DNA of 64,000 nt from Opitutaceae bacterium (GTDB lineage: Bacteria; Verrucomicrobiota; Verrucomicrobiia; Opitutales; Opitutaceae): NCBI GenBank assembly GCA_028284235.1, contig JANQSC010000072.1, forward strand, positions 1 to 64,000, written 5' to 3'. The position numbers and the translations under genes are program-made. Shown one piece after another: positions 43,472 to 51,484 of the stretch (the first letter of the stretch is position 1; the number at the start of each line of letters is the position of its first letter). The notes beneath the pieces were generated by a model. It had not been told where the DNA came from, did not search any database, and was given only the letters and a program-made list of their open reading frames with translations.

Positions 43472-44914
43472 ATGAAAAAAACACTACAAAACCCTCTCAT
43501 GCTTGCGGCGTTCGCTGTGGCGTGGCTCCTTCCAAGCCTGTTGTTCGCAATCGATCCTGCCGATCTGGAGCCCGTACAGGGCGAGGAAGTGGCGATTCTC
43601 ACCGACGCCCCGCATGTACCGCCGCCAATCACGCGGAAACACCCGACCAAAGTTATCGTGCACTTGGAGGTGAGCGAAGTTGTCAAGCGGCTCGCGGACG
43701 GTGTCGACTACACCTTCTGGACGTTTGGCGGGAGTGTACCCGGAAAGTTCATACGCGTGCGCGAAGGCGACTACGTCGAGTTCCACTTGGCCAACCATCC
43801 AAGCAGCAAGATGCCGCACAACATCGATCTCCACGCAGTGACTGGGCCCGGAGGCGGTGCGGCGTCTTCGTTCACGACGCCCGGCCACGAGTCGGTGTTC
43901 TATTTCACCGCCCTCAATCCGGGGCTATATGTCTACCATTGCGCGACCGCGCCAGTAGGCATGCACATCGCCAATGGCATGTACGGACTGATCCTGGTAG
44001 AGCCGCTGGCCGGGCTACCCCCGGTCGACAAGGAGTTCTATGTGATGCAGAGCGAGTTCTACACGAAGGGGGCTTACGGCGAAGGCGGCTTGCAGCCGTT
44101 CGACATGGACAAGGCCCTGCGCGAGGAGGCGGACTATGTCGTCTTCAACGGAGCGGTCGGGGCGATGGCGGGCGACAATGCCGCGCAAGCGGAGGTCGGC
44201 GACACGGTGCGGCTCTTCGTCGGCAACGGCGGGCCGAACTTGGTTTCCTCCTTCCACGTAATCGGGGAGATTTTCGACAAAGTCTACGTCGAAGGCGGGA
44301 CCTTCATAAACGAGCAGGTGCAATCGACTATGGTGCCGGCGGGCGGCTCCGCCATCGTGGAGTTCAAGCTAGACGTTCCCGGGACCTTCATCCTCGTCGA
44401 CCACTCGATCTTCCGGGCCTTCAACAAAGGCGCCATCGGAATGATCAAGGCGGCGGGCGGCGACGAGAAGCGTATTTACTCGGGTAAGACAGACGATCGG
44501 ATCTATCAACCGGAGGGTGGCGCGATTCAGTCCATTCCTCAGGACGAAGCCCCACAAGCCTTGGCGCAGAACAAAGCGGAGCGCATTGAGAACGGTCGCA
44601 TCGTGTACAATCAAGTGTGCGTCGCCTGTCACCAGGCGGAAGGTCAGGGCATCCCGATGGCTTTCCCGCCCCTGGCGAAGTCCGACTATCTCAACGCGGA
44701 CGTGGACCGGGCGATCAGCACGGTTCTGCACGGTCTCACCGGCAAAGTCACGGTCAATGGAGTCGTTTACGAAAGCATCATGCCCAAGCTCGAACTGCCG
44801 GACGAGTCGGTCGCCAACGTGCTGACTTACGTGTACAGCCAATGGGAGAACAACGGCGCGGAAGTCACCCCCGAGCGTGTCGCCGCTGTGCGAGCGAGCG
44901 GAGCGGTACATTAA
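43472..44914 (+). CDS. nirK: Copper nitrite reductase fused to cytochrome c
   Basis: The start is set at ATG 43472 (480 residues), giving signal peptide [26 protein letters not shown]; the track start is 51 codons upstream. Two cupredoxin domains carry all NirK ligands: 'MPHNIDLH' (type 1 His, catalytic Asp, type 2 His), '[18 protein letters not shown]' (type 2 His, type 1 Cys, His, Met), '[12 protein letters not shown]' (catalytic His) and '[14 protein letters not shown]' (type 2 His). Near residue 390 a cytochrome c domain follows with CVACH and a likely distal Met in 'IMPKLELPD'. It reduces nitrite to NO in the periplasm, with the fused heme as built-in electron donor. It begins the nir-nor operon. 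Confidence 0.96.
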   Translation: MKKTLQNPLMLAAFAVAWLLPSLLFAIDPADLEPVQGEEVAILTDAPHVPPPITRKHPTKVIVHLEVSEVVKRLADGVDYTFWTFGGSVPGKFIRVREGDYVEFHLANHPSSKMPHNIDLHAVTGPGGGAASSFTTPGHESVFYFTALNPGLYVYHCATAPVGMHIANGMYGLILVEPLAGLPPVDKEFYVMQSEFYTKGAYGEGGLQPFDMDKALREEADYVVFNGAVGAMAGDNAAQAEVGDTVRLFVGNGGPNLVSSFHVIGEIFDKVYVEGGTFINEQVQSTMVPAGGSAIVEFKLDVPGTFILVDHSIFRAFNKGAIGMIKAAGGDEKRIYSGKTDDRIYQPEGGAIQSIPQDEAPQALAQNKAERIENGRIVYNQVCVACHQAEGQGIPMAFPPLAKSDYLNADVDRAISTVLHGLTGKVTVNGVVYESIMPKLELPDESVANVLTYVYSQWENNGAEVTPERVAAVRASGAVH

Positions 44915-44929
44915 ACGAAAGGGGCGGCC

Positions 44930-45658
44930 ATGTTAAGCAAACGACAAGCGCGCGCGTTCTTTCTTGGAGGGACTTTTGTTTTCTCCGCGGCATTCGTTGG
45001 ATTGACGATCGACACCCATCGCCATGTGCCGAAGCAGACGAACGCGCATCTGATTACCCCCGAAGTCGTCGCCGGCAAGAAGATATGGGAAGACAACAAC
45101 TGCATGGGTTGCCACACGCTTTTCGGCGAAGGGGCCTACTACGCTCCCGAGCTGACGAAGACCGTCGAGCGGCGCGGCAAGGCTTGGCTCCGCATATTCC
45201 TGAAGGATCCGGAAAAAATGTATCCGGGGCGGCGTAAGATGGTGAACTACCATTTCACGGACGAGGAGATCGAGCATGTCATCGCGTTTTTCGAATGGGC
45301 GGGCCAGGTCGATCTCAACGGGTTCCCCGCCGACCCACCCTTGCGCGACGCTCTCGCCGCGACTTCCGGGGTGGAGTATCCGGAACCGCTGCCGTTGCCG
45401 GTTCCCGCGATTCTGGAAACCGCGGCGTGCACCGGCTGCCATCGCGTGGCGGGACAAGGGGGCGATGCGGGAGCGCTCATCGGCGCGCCTCCGTTGGACG
45501 GCGTGCACTTGCGCAAGACGCGCGACGAGTTGATCCAGTGGATTTCGGATCCGCAGGCGATCAAGCCGGGGACCGCGATGCCCGACCTTGTTCCGAGTGT
45601 AATCTCGGACGCCCAAGTGATCGAGATTGTCGACTACCTTTATTCACCCGCCAACTGA
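44930..45658 (+). CDS. norC: Nitric oxide reductase subunit C, di-heme variant
   Basis: This 242-residue protein has an N-terminal membrane anchor ('FFLGGTFVFSAAFVGLTI'). The NorC domain reads 'GKKIWEDNNCMGCHTLFGEGAYYAPELTKTVERRG', with the first heme site CMGCH. Standard NorC ends after about 150 residues. Here a second cytochrome domain follows with CTGCH near residue 165 and a distal Met in 'GTAMPDLVP'. AAAGGGG precedes the ATG at Shine-Dalgarno distance. It passes electrons to NorB; the extra heme could accept them from a soluble donor. Confidence 0.93.
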   Translation: MLSKRQARAFFLGGTFVFSAAFVGLTIDTHRHVPKQTNAHLITPEVVAGKKIWEDNNCMGCHTLFGEGAYYAPELTKTVERRGKAWLRIFLKDPEKMYPGRRKMVNYHFTDEEIEHVIAFFEWAGQVDLNGFPADPPLRDALAATSGVEYPEPLPLPVPAILETAACTGCHRVAGQGGDAGALIGAPPLDGVHLRKTRDELIQWISDPQAIKPGTAMPDLVPSVISDAQVIEIVDYLYSPAN

Positions 45659-45666
45659 TTCAGCCA

Positions 45667-47043
45667 ATGAAATTTAAGTCACAACAATTCGGATACTGGT
45701 TTTTCGCCTCGGCGATGCTTCTTCTCGTATTGCAGGTACTCTACGGATTTATCATGGGGTTCGCCCACATGGGCTACGACAACCTTCACGAGTGGATCCC
45801 CTTCAACACTGCCCGGGCGGTGCACACCAATCTCTTGGTGGTCTGGCTACTGCTTGGATTCATGGGCTCGGCCTACTATATTATTCCCGAGGAAGCCGAC
45901 CGGGAAATCTACTGGCCCAAGCTGGTGATGCCGCAGCTGATCAGTTTTCTCCTCGTTGGCGTCGTAGCCGTCGGGGGTTACCACGTCAACTGGTGGGAAG
46001 GCCGGAAGTTCCTGGAAATCCCGCGTCCGCTCGACTGGCTTGTCGTCGCCAACGTCCTGCTCTTCCTCGCGAATGTGGGCATGACTATTTGGAACGGGAA
46101 GCGATTCACGACTACGTCGATCGTTCTCTACTTGGGGCTGCTGTTCGCGGCGTTGCTCTATCTGCCGGGGATGATCGCCTTCGACAACCAAACGCTCGAC
46201 TCATTCTACCGCTGGTGGGTGGTTCATCTTTGGGTTGAGGGCGTTTGGGAGCTGATTATGGGGGGGATGCTGTGTTTTCTGCTGATCAAGTTGACCGGCA
46301 TCGACCGGGAAGTGCTGGAGAAGTGGCTGTATATCATTGTTGGACTGACCTTTCTGTCAGGAATTTTGGGTACGGGGCACCACTACTACTACATTGGGAC
46401 GCCGAGCTACTGGCTCTGGATCGGGGGAGTGTTCTCGGCGCTCGAACCGGTGGCCTTCCTAGGAATGGCAATCTACGCCATTGCGGTCGCTCGCAAAGGC
46501 GAGCGCAAGCATCCCAACCGGATCGCCCTGCAGTGGACTGTGGGGAGCGCGATTGTCGCTTTTGTCGGGGCGGGCTTTCTGGGCTTGGCCCACACTTTGC
46601 CACAGGTGAATTTGTGGACGCACGGGACGCTGGTAACCGCCATGCACGGGCACATGGCGTTCTGGGGCGCCTACGCCATGATTAATTTCGCGATCATCGC
46701 CTACGCGCTGCCGCAGATGACAGGGCGGAAGCTATGGGACCAGCCGTCGGCGATGCTTGCGTTCTGGTGCAGCAATATTGGGATGATTTGCATGACGGGC
46801 GCTTTCGCGGTCGCGGGAATCACCCAAGTGAATCTGGAGCGTCGCATGGGGCTGGATTTCCTCCGAGTCCAGGAGGAGCTGCACGTGCACTTTTTCGGGC
46901 TTATTCTGGCTGCCTGCCTGTTCGCTCTAGGGATCGGGTTCTTCATTTTGAACTTCATTCGTCATGGAACTCCCAATACCGAGGCGATCGGAATGGATGT
47001 GGATGGGTCCATTTCCGATGAAGGCGAATTCGCTACGTCGTAG
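45667..47043 (+). CDS. norB: Nitric oxide reductase subunit B
   Basis: The start is set at ATG 45667 (458 residues), 8 bases after norC; the track start is inside norC. Twelve membrane helices of the heme-copper oxidase type carry the expected ligands: 'RAVHTNLLVVWLL', 'WWVVHLWVEGVWELIMGGML' (with the catalytic-site Glu), 'GTGHHYYYIGTPSYW', 'SALEPVAFLGMA' and 'TAMHGHMAFWGAYAMIN'. There is no Cu-B Tyr-His crosslink motif, as expected for NO reductases. It reduces NO to N2O in the membrane using electrons from NorC. Confidence 0.96.
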   Translation: MKFKSQQFGYWFFASAMLLLVLQVLYGFIMGFAHMGYDNLHEWIPFNTARAVHTNLLVVWLLLGFMGSAYYIIPEEADREIYWPKLVMPQLISFLLVGVVAVGGYHVNWWEGRKFLEIPRPLDWLVVANVLLFLANVGMTIWNGKRFTTTSIVLYLGLLFAALLYLPGMIAFDNQTLDSFYRWWVVHLWVEGVWELIMGGMLCFLLIKLTGIDREVLEKWLYIIVGLTFLSGILGTGHHYYYIGTPSYWLWIGGVFSALEPVAFLGMAIYAIAVARKGERKHPNRIALQWTVGSAIVAFVGAGFLGLAHTLPQVNLWTHGTLVTAMHGHMAFWGAYAMINFAIIAYALPQMTGRKLWDQPSAMLAFWCSNIGMICMTGAFAVAGITQVNLERRMGLDFLRVQEELHVHFFGLILAACLFALGIGFFILNFIRHGTPNTEAIGMDVDGSISDEGEFATS

Positions 47044-47049
47044 CTGACG

Positions 47050-47823
47050 ATGGAACCCGTTTACTATCTCGAAGTCGGGAAGGAAACCTCGGTCTTCGAG
47101 CACGCCTGGAAGACGCGTCTGCCGGTTTTGATCAAAGGCCCGACCGGGTGCGGCAAGACGCGTTTTGTGCGTCACATGGCGGAGAAGCTGGAGTTGCCCC
47201 TAATCACGGTCTCGTGCAATGAGGACACGTCGGCGACCGATCTGCTGGGTCGTCATTTGCTTCTAGACCGGGAAACTCGCTGGATCGACGGTCCGGTCGC
47301 TCGGGCGGTGCGGGAGGGGGCCTTGCTTTATATCGACGAAATCGCGGAGGCGCGTCCCGACGCGATTGTCGCTCTCCATTCCATCACGGACGATCGACGC
47401 GAACTCTTTCTCGATCGAACGGGCGAGACGCTGCAAGCCGCAGAGCGCTTCATGGTGGCCGCCAGCTACAATCCGAGCTACCAGCGCAGCATGAGGGAAT
47501 TGAAGCCGTCCACGCGGCAGCGATTCGTGGGGATGAGCTTCTCGTTTCCACCGGAGGAACTAGAGGCCCGAGTAGTGTCTCACGAGACGGGCATCGACGG
47601 CAAAACGGCTCGCGCCTTGGTCAAAATCGCCACCAAAACTCGCTCCTTGACGGAGCTGGCGTTGCTGGAACCGGTATCCACGCGGCTGCTAGTCGACGCG
47701 GCCAAGCTCATCGTTTCCGGCTTGCCGCCCCGGTTGAGTGGACACACGGCGATCGCCGAACCGACTACCGACGATCCTGACGCTCTGGCCGCGGTGCGAC
47801 AGATAATTGATCTTCACATGTGA
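47050..47823 (+). CDS. norQ: NorQ, MoxR-type AAA+ ATPase for NOR maturation
   Basis: This 257-residue protein has Walker A 'GPTGCGKTR', Walker B 'GALLYIDEIAEARPD', sensor 'FMVAASYNPSYQRSMRELKPSTRQRFVGMSF', which is the CbbQ/NorQ signature. It works with NorD to insert the non-heme iron into NorB. It starts 7 bases after norB and its TGA stop overlaps the norD ATG (TGATG). Confidence 0.95.
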   Translation: MEPVYYLEVGKETSVFEHAWKTRLPVLIKGPTGCGKTRFVRHMAEKLELPLITVSCNEDTSATDLLGRHLLLDRETRWIDGPVARAVREGALLYIDEIAEARPDAIVALHSITDDRRELFLDRTGETLQAAERFMVAASYNPSYQRSMRELKPSTRQRFVGMSFSFPPEELEARVVSHETGIDGKTARALVKIATKTRSLTELALLEPVSTRLLVDAAKLIVSGLPPRLSGHTAIAEPTTDDPDALAAVRQIIDLHM

Positions 47824-49523
47824 TGTTCGAATGGGAAGAAGGCGCGTTCATGGGGGTCAAGTCCCTGTACGAGAGGATGGTCACTCGTCCGCGGGAGCGG
47901 CGCGCCTCCGCCGTCCGAGTTTTCCTCGCCCCGAATCGGCAACGGCTGTTCTTGCTCGCTCATTTGATGGCGGAGCGTTCTATCTCGGTCTTCGAGACGG
48001 AGGAGAACGCTTTGTGCGACGACGAGCGGGTCTTCCTCCCGCCACAGGTGTCTTTTGGGCCGAGTGTCGACGCCAATCGCGAATTTCTCGATCTCAAAGC
48101 GATGATCGGCGGGGTTGCGATCCGCAAGGGCTGGAAACCGGGTCCCCTGCCGTCGGACTGGCGCTCTCAAGTTCCCGAGCTCGCCTGTCGTCTCGATGAC
48201 GTGCAAAACGTGTTCGGCGAGTGTTCGCTACTGCTGAAGCTGGGCAACATTCGGCCGCGTTCTGGAACCTCCGATGACGCTCGCGCAGACGGCTCGGACC
48301 AGGAAGCGGCTGAACCCTTCGAGGAGAACGAGGATGCCCCGGTCACGGAGATCGAAGGCAAAGGGCAGCTCGATGTAGAGGTCGAACTGGATACGGGCGA
48401 CGACGGCCCGGGAGGGGACATGCCCATTCATACCTTCGAGAAAACGGAGACACTGGAAGAGCATACCGGTTTGAGTCGCAAGTCGGACGACGAGGACGAG
48501 CTCGAGGAGCATGAAGAGGCGTTGAAGGAAGTCGCCATGAATCGTGTCTTCCGTTCTCGAGACCGCCCGCGATCGATCTACCGCGCCGACGCTTTGTTCC
48601 AGGTCGGGTTTTTCGAGTCGAACGATGTTGAGGCAAAGGGGATTCCGTACCCGGAATGGGACTACAGGAAGAAGGACTACCGGCCGGATTGGTGTCGCGT
48701 GCGCGAGTCGAACGTTGTCGAATCGGACTGCGAGTGGGCTAGCCAGGCGGAACGGAAGTACCGGGCCTTGATCCGCGAACTCAAGAAGAAGGTGGCGTGC
48801 TTGGCCACCGTCTCGCTCAGGGCAAAACGTCAGACGGTTGGCAGCGAGTTTGACGTCGACGCTCTGGTCGACTGGGAGATCGACCTGCGGACGGGGAAGG
48901 TGCCGGACGACCGTCTTTATATCGATCGGAGAAAACGTCTCCACGACGTAGCGGCTCTCGTGCTGGTGGATCGCAGTTTCTCGACCGACGGCTATCTCGA
49001 TGGGCGGCGGATTCTCGATATTATTCGCGATACCTTGTTGTGCGTGGGCGAGGCGATCGACGATTTCGTGGACACCTTCGCCGTGGCCGCGTTCAGCTCG
49101 AACACGCGACAGCAGTGCGCCTTCGACTGGGTGAAGCGCTTCGATGAGGATTGGTCGAGCAGCCGAGGCCGGCTGGGCTCGATCCACGCCAATGGATACA
49201 CGCGCATCGGTCCGGCGTTGCGGCATGCGCAAGAGTCCCTAGTCGATCGTCCCGAGGAACGCAAAGTGGTGGCCCTCATCACGGATGGAAGGCCTTGCGA
49301 CTACGATCGCTACGAGGGAGAGTACGGCGTGCGCGACGTGAAAAAGGCGATTGATACGGGAAAGCGAAACGGAATAGCGACGCATGCGTTCGCGGTAGAG
49401 GATCGGGCCAAGGAGTACTTCCCCGCCATGTTCGCCCGCGACTGCTTCAGCATCGTTCCAAGACCCCGAGCGTTGACGGAAAGCCTGACCGATCTATTTC
49501 TCAAAATCAGAGCCAATGACTAG
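47823..49523 (+). CDS. norD: NorD, VWA-domain partner of NorQ
   Basis: The start is set at ATG 47823 in a TGATG overlap with norQ (566 residues). A helical N-terminal half and an acidic middle ('EEAAEPFEENEDAP', 'DEDELEEHEEAL') are followed by a von Willebrand A domain with MIDAS residues 'LVDRSFSTDG', 'GYTRIGPAL' and 'ITDGRPCDYDRYEGEYGVRDV'. NorD activates NorQ ATPase for NOR assembly. Its TAG stop is the first triplet of a repeat element at 49521. Confidence 0.94.
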   Translation: MFEWEEGAFMGVKSLYERMVTRPRERRASAVRVFLAPNRQRLFLLAHLMAERSISVFETEENALCDDERVFLPPQVSFGPSVDANREFLDLKAMIGGVAIRKGWKPGPLPSDWRSQVPELACRLDDVQNVFGECSLLLKLGNIRPRSGTSDDARADGSDQEAAEPFEENEDAPVTEIEGKGQLDVEVELDTGDDGPGGDMPIHTFEKTETLEEHTGLSRKSDDEDELEEHEEALKEVAMNRVFRSRDRPRSIYRADALFQVGFFESNDVEAKGIPYPEWDYRKKDYRPDWCRVRESNVVESDCEWASQAERKYRALIRELKKKVACLATVSLRAKRQTVGSEFDVDALVDWEIDLRTGKVPDDRLYIDRRKRLHDVAALVLVDRSFSTDGYLDGRRILDIIRDTLLCVGEAIDDFVDTFAVAAFSSNTRQQCAFDWVKRFDEDWSSSRGRLGSIHANGYTRIGPALRHAQESLVDRPEERKVVALITDGRPCDYDRYEGEYGVRDVKKAIDTGKRNGIATHAFAVEDRAKEYFPAMFARDCFSIVPRPRALTESLTDLFLKIRAND

Positions 49524-50382
49524 AACCTATCCCAGAACCGCCTTGCTCCAGGCGATCTCCCGCGCAACGGCATCCAAGAAAGGTTTTGGGATAGGTTCTA
49601 AAGTTTGCGTAGTTGTAGTCAATTTGTGTATACAATTGACCGTTGCAGACGTCCCGGAAGAGATGGTCGAGATTCCTGCGGGGGCGTATACGCCGATGTA
49701 TATCGAGCGAGCGGAAGAGCGACCCGTCTCTGGTTTCCTTTTGGATCGTCGCCCCGTGACCAACGGCCAGTTTCTCGAATTCGTCCGGGCCAATCCTAAG
49801 TGGAGGCGGTCCGCGGTCAAGCGGCTGTTCGCGGACGAGGCGTACCTGGCTCATTGGGGAGGCGATCTCGATCTGGGGCCGAACGGGGACCGGATCGCGG
49901 ATAGCCCGGTCACTCATGTATCCTGGTTCGCGGCCCGGGCCTATTTGAAAACCGTCGGCAAGCGCTTGCCCTCGGAGGACGAATGGGAGTACGTCGCCCG
50001 AGCGGACGAGACGCGCGCCGACGCGTCCAAGGACCCGCGGTTCACTGCTCGATTGCTCGACTGGTATGGTCGGCCATCGCCCGCGATCCTGCCGTCCGTT
50101 GCAGACGAGGCTCCCAATGTGTACGGTGTGAGTGGATTGCACGGCGTAGTGTGGGAGTGGGTACGTGATTTCAATAACGCGATGGTAACCGGCGAGTCGC
50201 GCGGAGACTCCAGCTTGGAGAGAGGTCTCTATTGCGCGGGGGGCGCGCTCGGGACTACGGATCCGCGCAACTACGCCGCGTTCATGCGATACGCGTTTCG
50301 CTCCAGTCTCCAGGGCGCCTACGCGGTGCCGAATCTCGGGTTCCGCGGGGCCCGGTCAATTGAACGGGGGCCTGTTCCGTGA
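49516..50382 (+). CDS. SUMF1-like protein of nitrite/NO reductase cluster
   Basis: This 288-residue protein begins at ATG 49516, overlapping norD by 8 bases. A hydrophobic export segment (VCVVVVNLCIQLTVA) follows an n-region that is encoded by a repeat element. The domain reads 'EEMVEIPAGAYTPMY', 'RPVTNGQFLEFVRANP', 'DSPVTHVSWFAARAYLKTVGKRLPSEDEWEYVAR', 'NVYGVSGLHGVVWEWVRDF', 'LGFRGARSI', which is the formylglycine-generating-enzyme fold. The two catalytic Cys of true FGE are not present near 'RSSLQGAYAVPNLGFRG', so it should not make formylglycine. With nirK, norCBQD and SCO nearby, a role in copper or iron site maturation is plausible, by inference. Confidence 0.82.
   Translation: MTRTYPRTALLQAISRATASKKGFGIGSKVCVVVVNLCIQLTVADVPEEMVEIPAGAYTPMYIERAEERPVSGFLLDRRPVTNGQFLEFVRANPKWRRSAVKRLFADEAYLAHWGGDLDLGPNGDRIADSPVTHVSWFAARAYLKTVGKRLPSEDEWEYVARADETRADASKDPRFTARLLDWYGRPSPAILPSVADEAPNVYGVSGLHGVVWEWVRDFNNAMVTGESRGDSSLERGLYCAGGALGTTDPRNYAAFMRYAFRSSLQGAYAVPNLGFRGARSIERGPVP
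49521..49600. repeat. Inverted repeat spanning norD stop and SUMF1 N-terminus
   Basis: TAGAACCTATCCCAGAACC and GGTTTTGGGATAGGTTCTA are 19-base arms with one mismatch, about 42 bases apart. The element supplies the norD TAG stop and codons 3-29 of the SUMF1-like protein. Confidence 0.8.
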
Positions 50383-50392
50383 ATCGAAACTC

Positions 50393-50456
50393 AGGTAGGG
50401 GCGGACCGTGGTTCGACACTGCTCACCATCCTGAGCTTGTCGAAGGACCGGGCCGT
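50393..50456. repeat. REP-like element, copy 1
   Basis: GGTAGGGGCGGACCGTGG, then TTCGACA...TGTCGAA inverted arms around CTCACCATCCTGAGCT. A degenerate relative is at 59351-59420. It lies between the SUMF1-like and SCO genes. The TTCGACA/TGTCGAA core resembles REPs seen widely in bacteria. Confidence 0.6.
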
Positions 50457-50563
50457 CCGAACGATCGACTCTATCAAGATGTTGTGCGGCTCGCCCGGCG
50501 GTCGAGCCCTACCTCTGGCGCTTAGCCGGGATTAATAGACACTCTTTTAGAAAGGAAAGAATC

Positions 50564-51163
50564 ATGAAAAATCGAATGTCGCCGACCTTATTTTCAACGC
50601 TTGTTTGCCTCTTTGGCATTGTCGCCGTTTGTGGGACAGAGTCGTTCACGTTACCGAGTGGCCCAAGTTCGGAGGGTTCCCTGTACGAGCTGGAGTCGGT
50701 TTGGAAGTCGCAGGACGGGAATGCGGTCCGGCTCGACGCGCTCGGTGGAAAGACGCGGGTTTTCGCCATGGGCTATACCTCCTGCCAGTACGCCTGTCCT
50801 CGAATCATCGCGGACTTGCAGCGTATCGAAAAGGCCTTGGACGAGAAGGGGATTGGCGCGGACAAGGTGGAGATTTCGTTTATATCGATCGATCCGGTCG
50901 TGGATACGCCAGAACGACTGAAGGCGCTTGAAACGGAGTACGGGATGGACGCCCGCCGCTGGTTGTTGTTGACTGGGGACGAGGACGGCGTGCTGGAGCT
51001 TGCGGTGGCGTTGGGAATGAAGTACCGGAAGACGACGGCGATGGACTTCGCCCACTCGAACATCATCACGGTGCTCGCCCCGGATGGCCGCATCGTCTAC
51101 CAAACGCCGGAAATCGGAAGCGACCTTTCGGAAGCGCTTCAGGCGATCGAAAGCGGTTTTTAG
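50564..51163 (+). CDS. SCO1/SenC-family copper chaperone
   Basis: This 199-residue protein has a signal peptide (LFSTLVCLFGIVAVCGT) and a thioredoxin fold with copper ligands 'YTSCQYACPRII' (CxxxC) and 'AMDFAHSNIITVL' (His). 'VEISFISIDPVVDTPERLKALETEYG' is a family block. AGAAAGGAAAG lies at Shine-Dalgarno distance. SCO proteins load copper into oxidases; next to nirK it may metallate nitrite reductase. A hairpin-chain repeat begins 2 bases after the stop. Confidence 0.92.
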   Translation: MKNRMSPTLFSTLVCLFGIVAVCGTESFTLPSGPSSEGSLYELESVWKSQDGNAVRLDALGGKTRVFAMGYTSCQYACPRIIADLQRIEKALDEKGIGADKVEISFISIDPVVDTPERLKALETEYGMDARRWLLLTGDEDGVLELAVALGMKYRKTTAMDFAHSNIITVLAPDGRIVYQTPEIGSDLSEALQAIESGF

Positions 51164-51164
51164 T

Positions 51165-51430
51165 TTAACAGTGATCTCTTCGAGATCAAATTCCGTCTTG
51201 GTCCCCGACTTCGTCGGCTCCCTCGCGGAAACAGGATCCCGTTCGTCACTGACCCCGACACAGTCGGCGGCCAACGGCGGGAACAAGATCATCAAGTCAA
51301 TCGTGTCGGAGACCCCGACAAAGTCGGTGGTTGGTCCTGCTAAGCCCCGACGATGCCGGGGTCTTGGACGGGACCATCCTGTAGATCTCCCGAATGGGGG
51401 AGCGTATCCTGTAAAAAACAAATCCTGTTA
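51165..51430 (+). repeat. Modular hairpin-chain repeat, copy 4 (left A, right B)
   Basis: It begins TTAACAGTGATCTCTTCGAG and ends GGAGCGTATCCTG, with a second ATCCTGTTA just after. It is the longest copy, with extra hairpins (CCCCGAC-TTC-GTCGG-type, GCCCCGACGATGCCGGGGTC and ATCTCCCG...GGGGGAG). The 321-base gap 51164-51484 is nearly all repeat. Confidence 0.85.
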
Positions 51431-51484
51431 GGATATTCCAATTGGCTTGTTGTCAGTCGTCAGAGGATACAGTTTGGTTAGATT

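Noticed and set aside
49516-50382. Formylglycine-generating enzyme serving the two sulfatases
   Set aside because: The catalytic cysteines of FGE are absent, and the gene is embedded in the denitrification operon, not next to the sulfatases.
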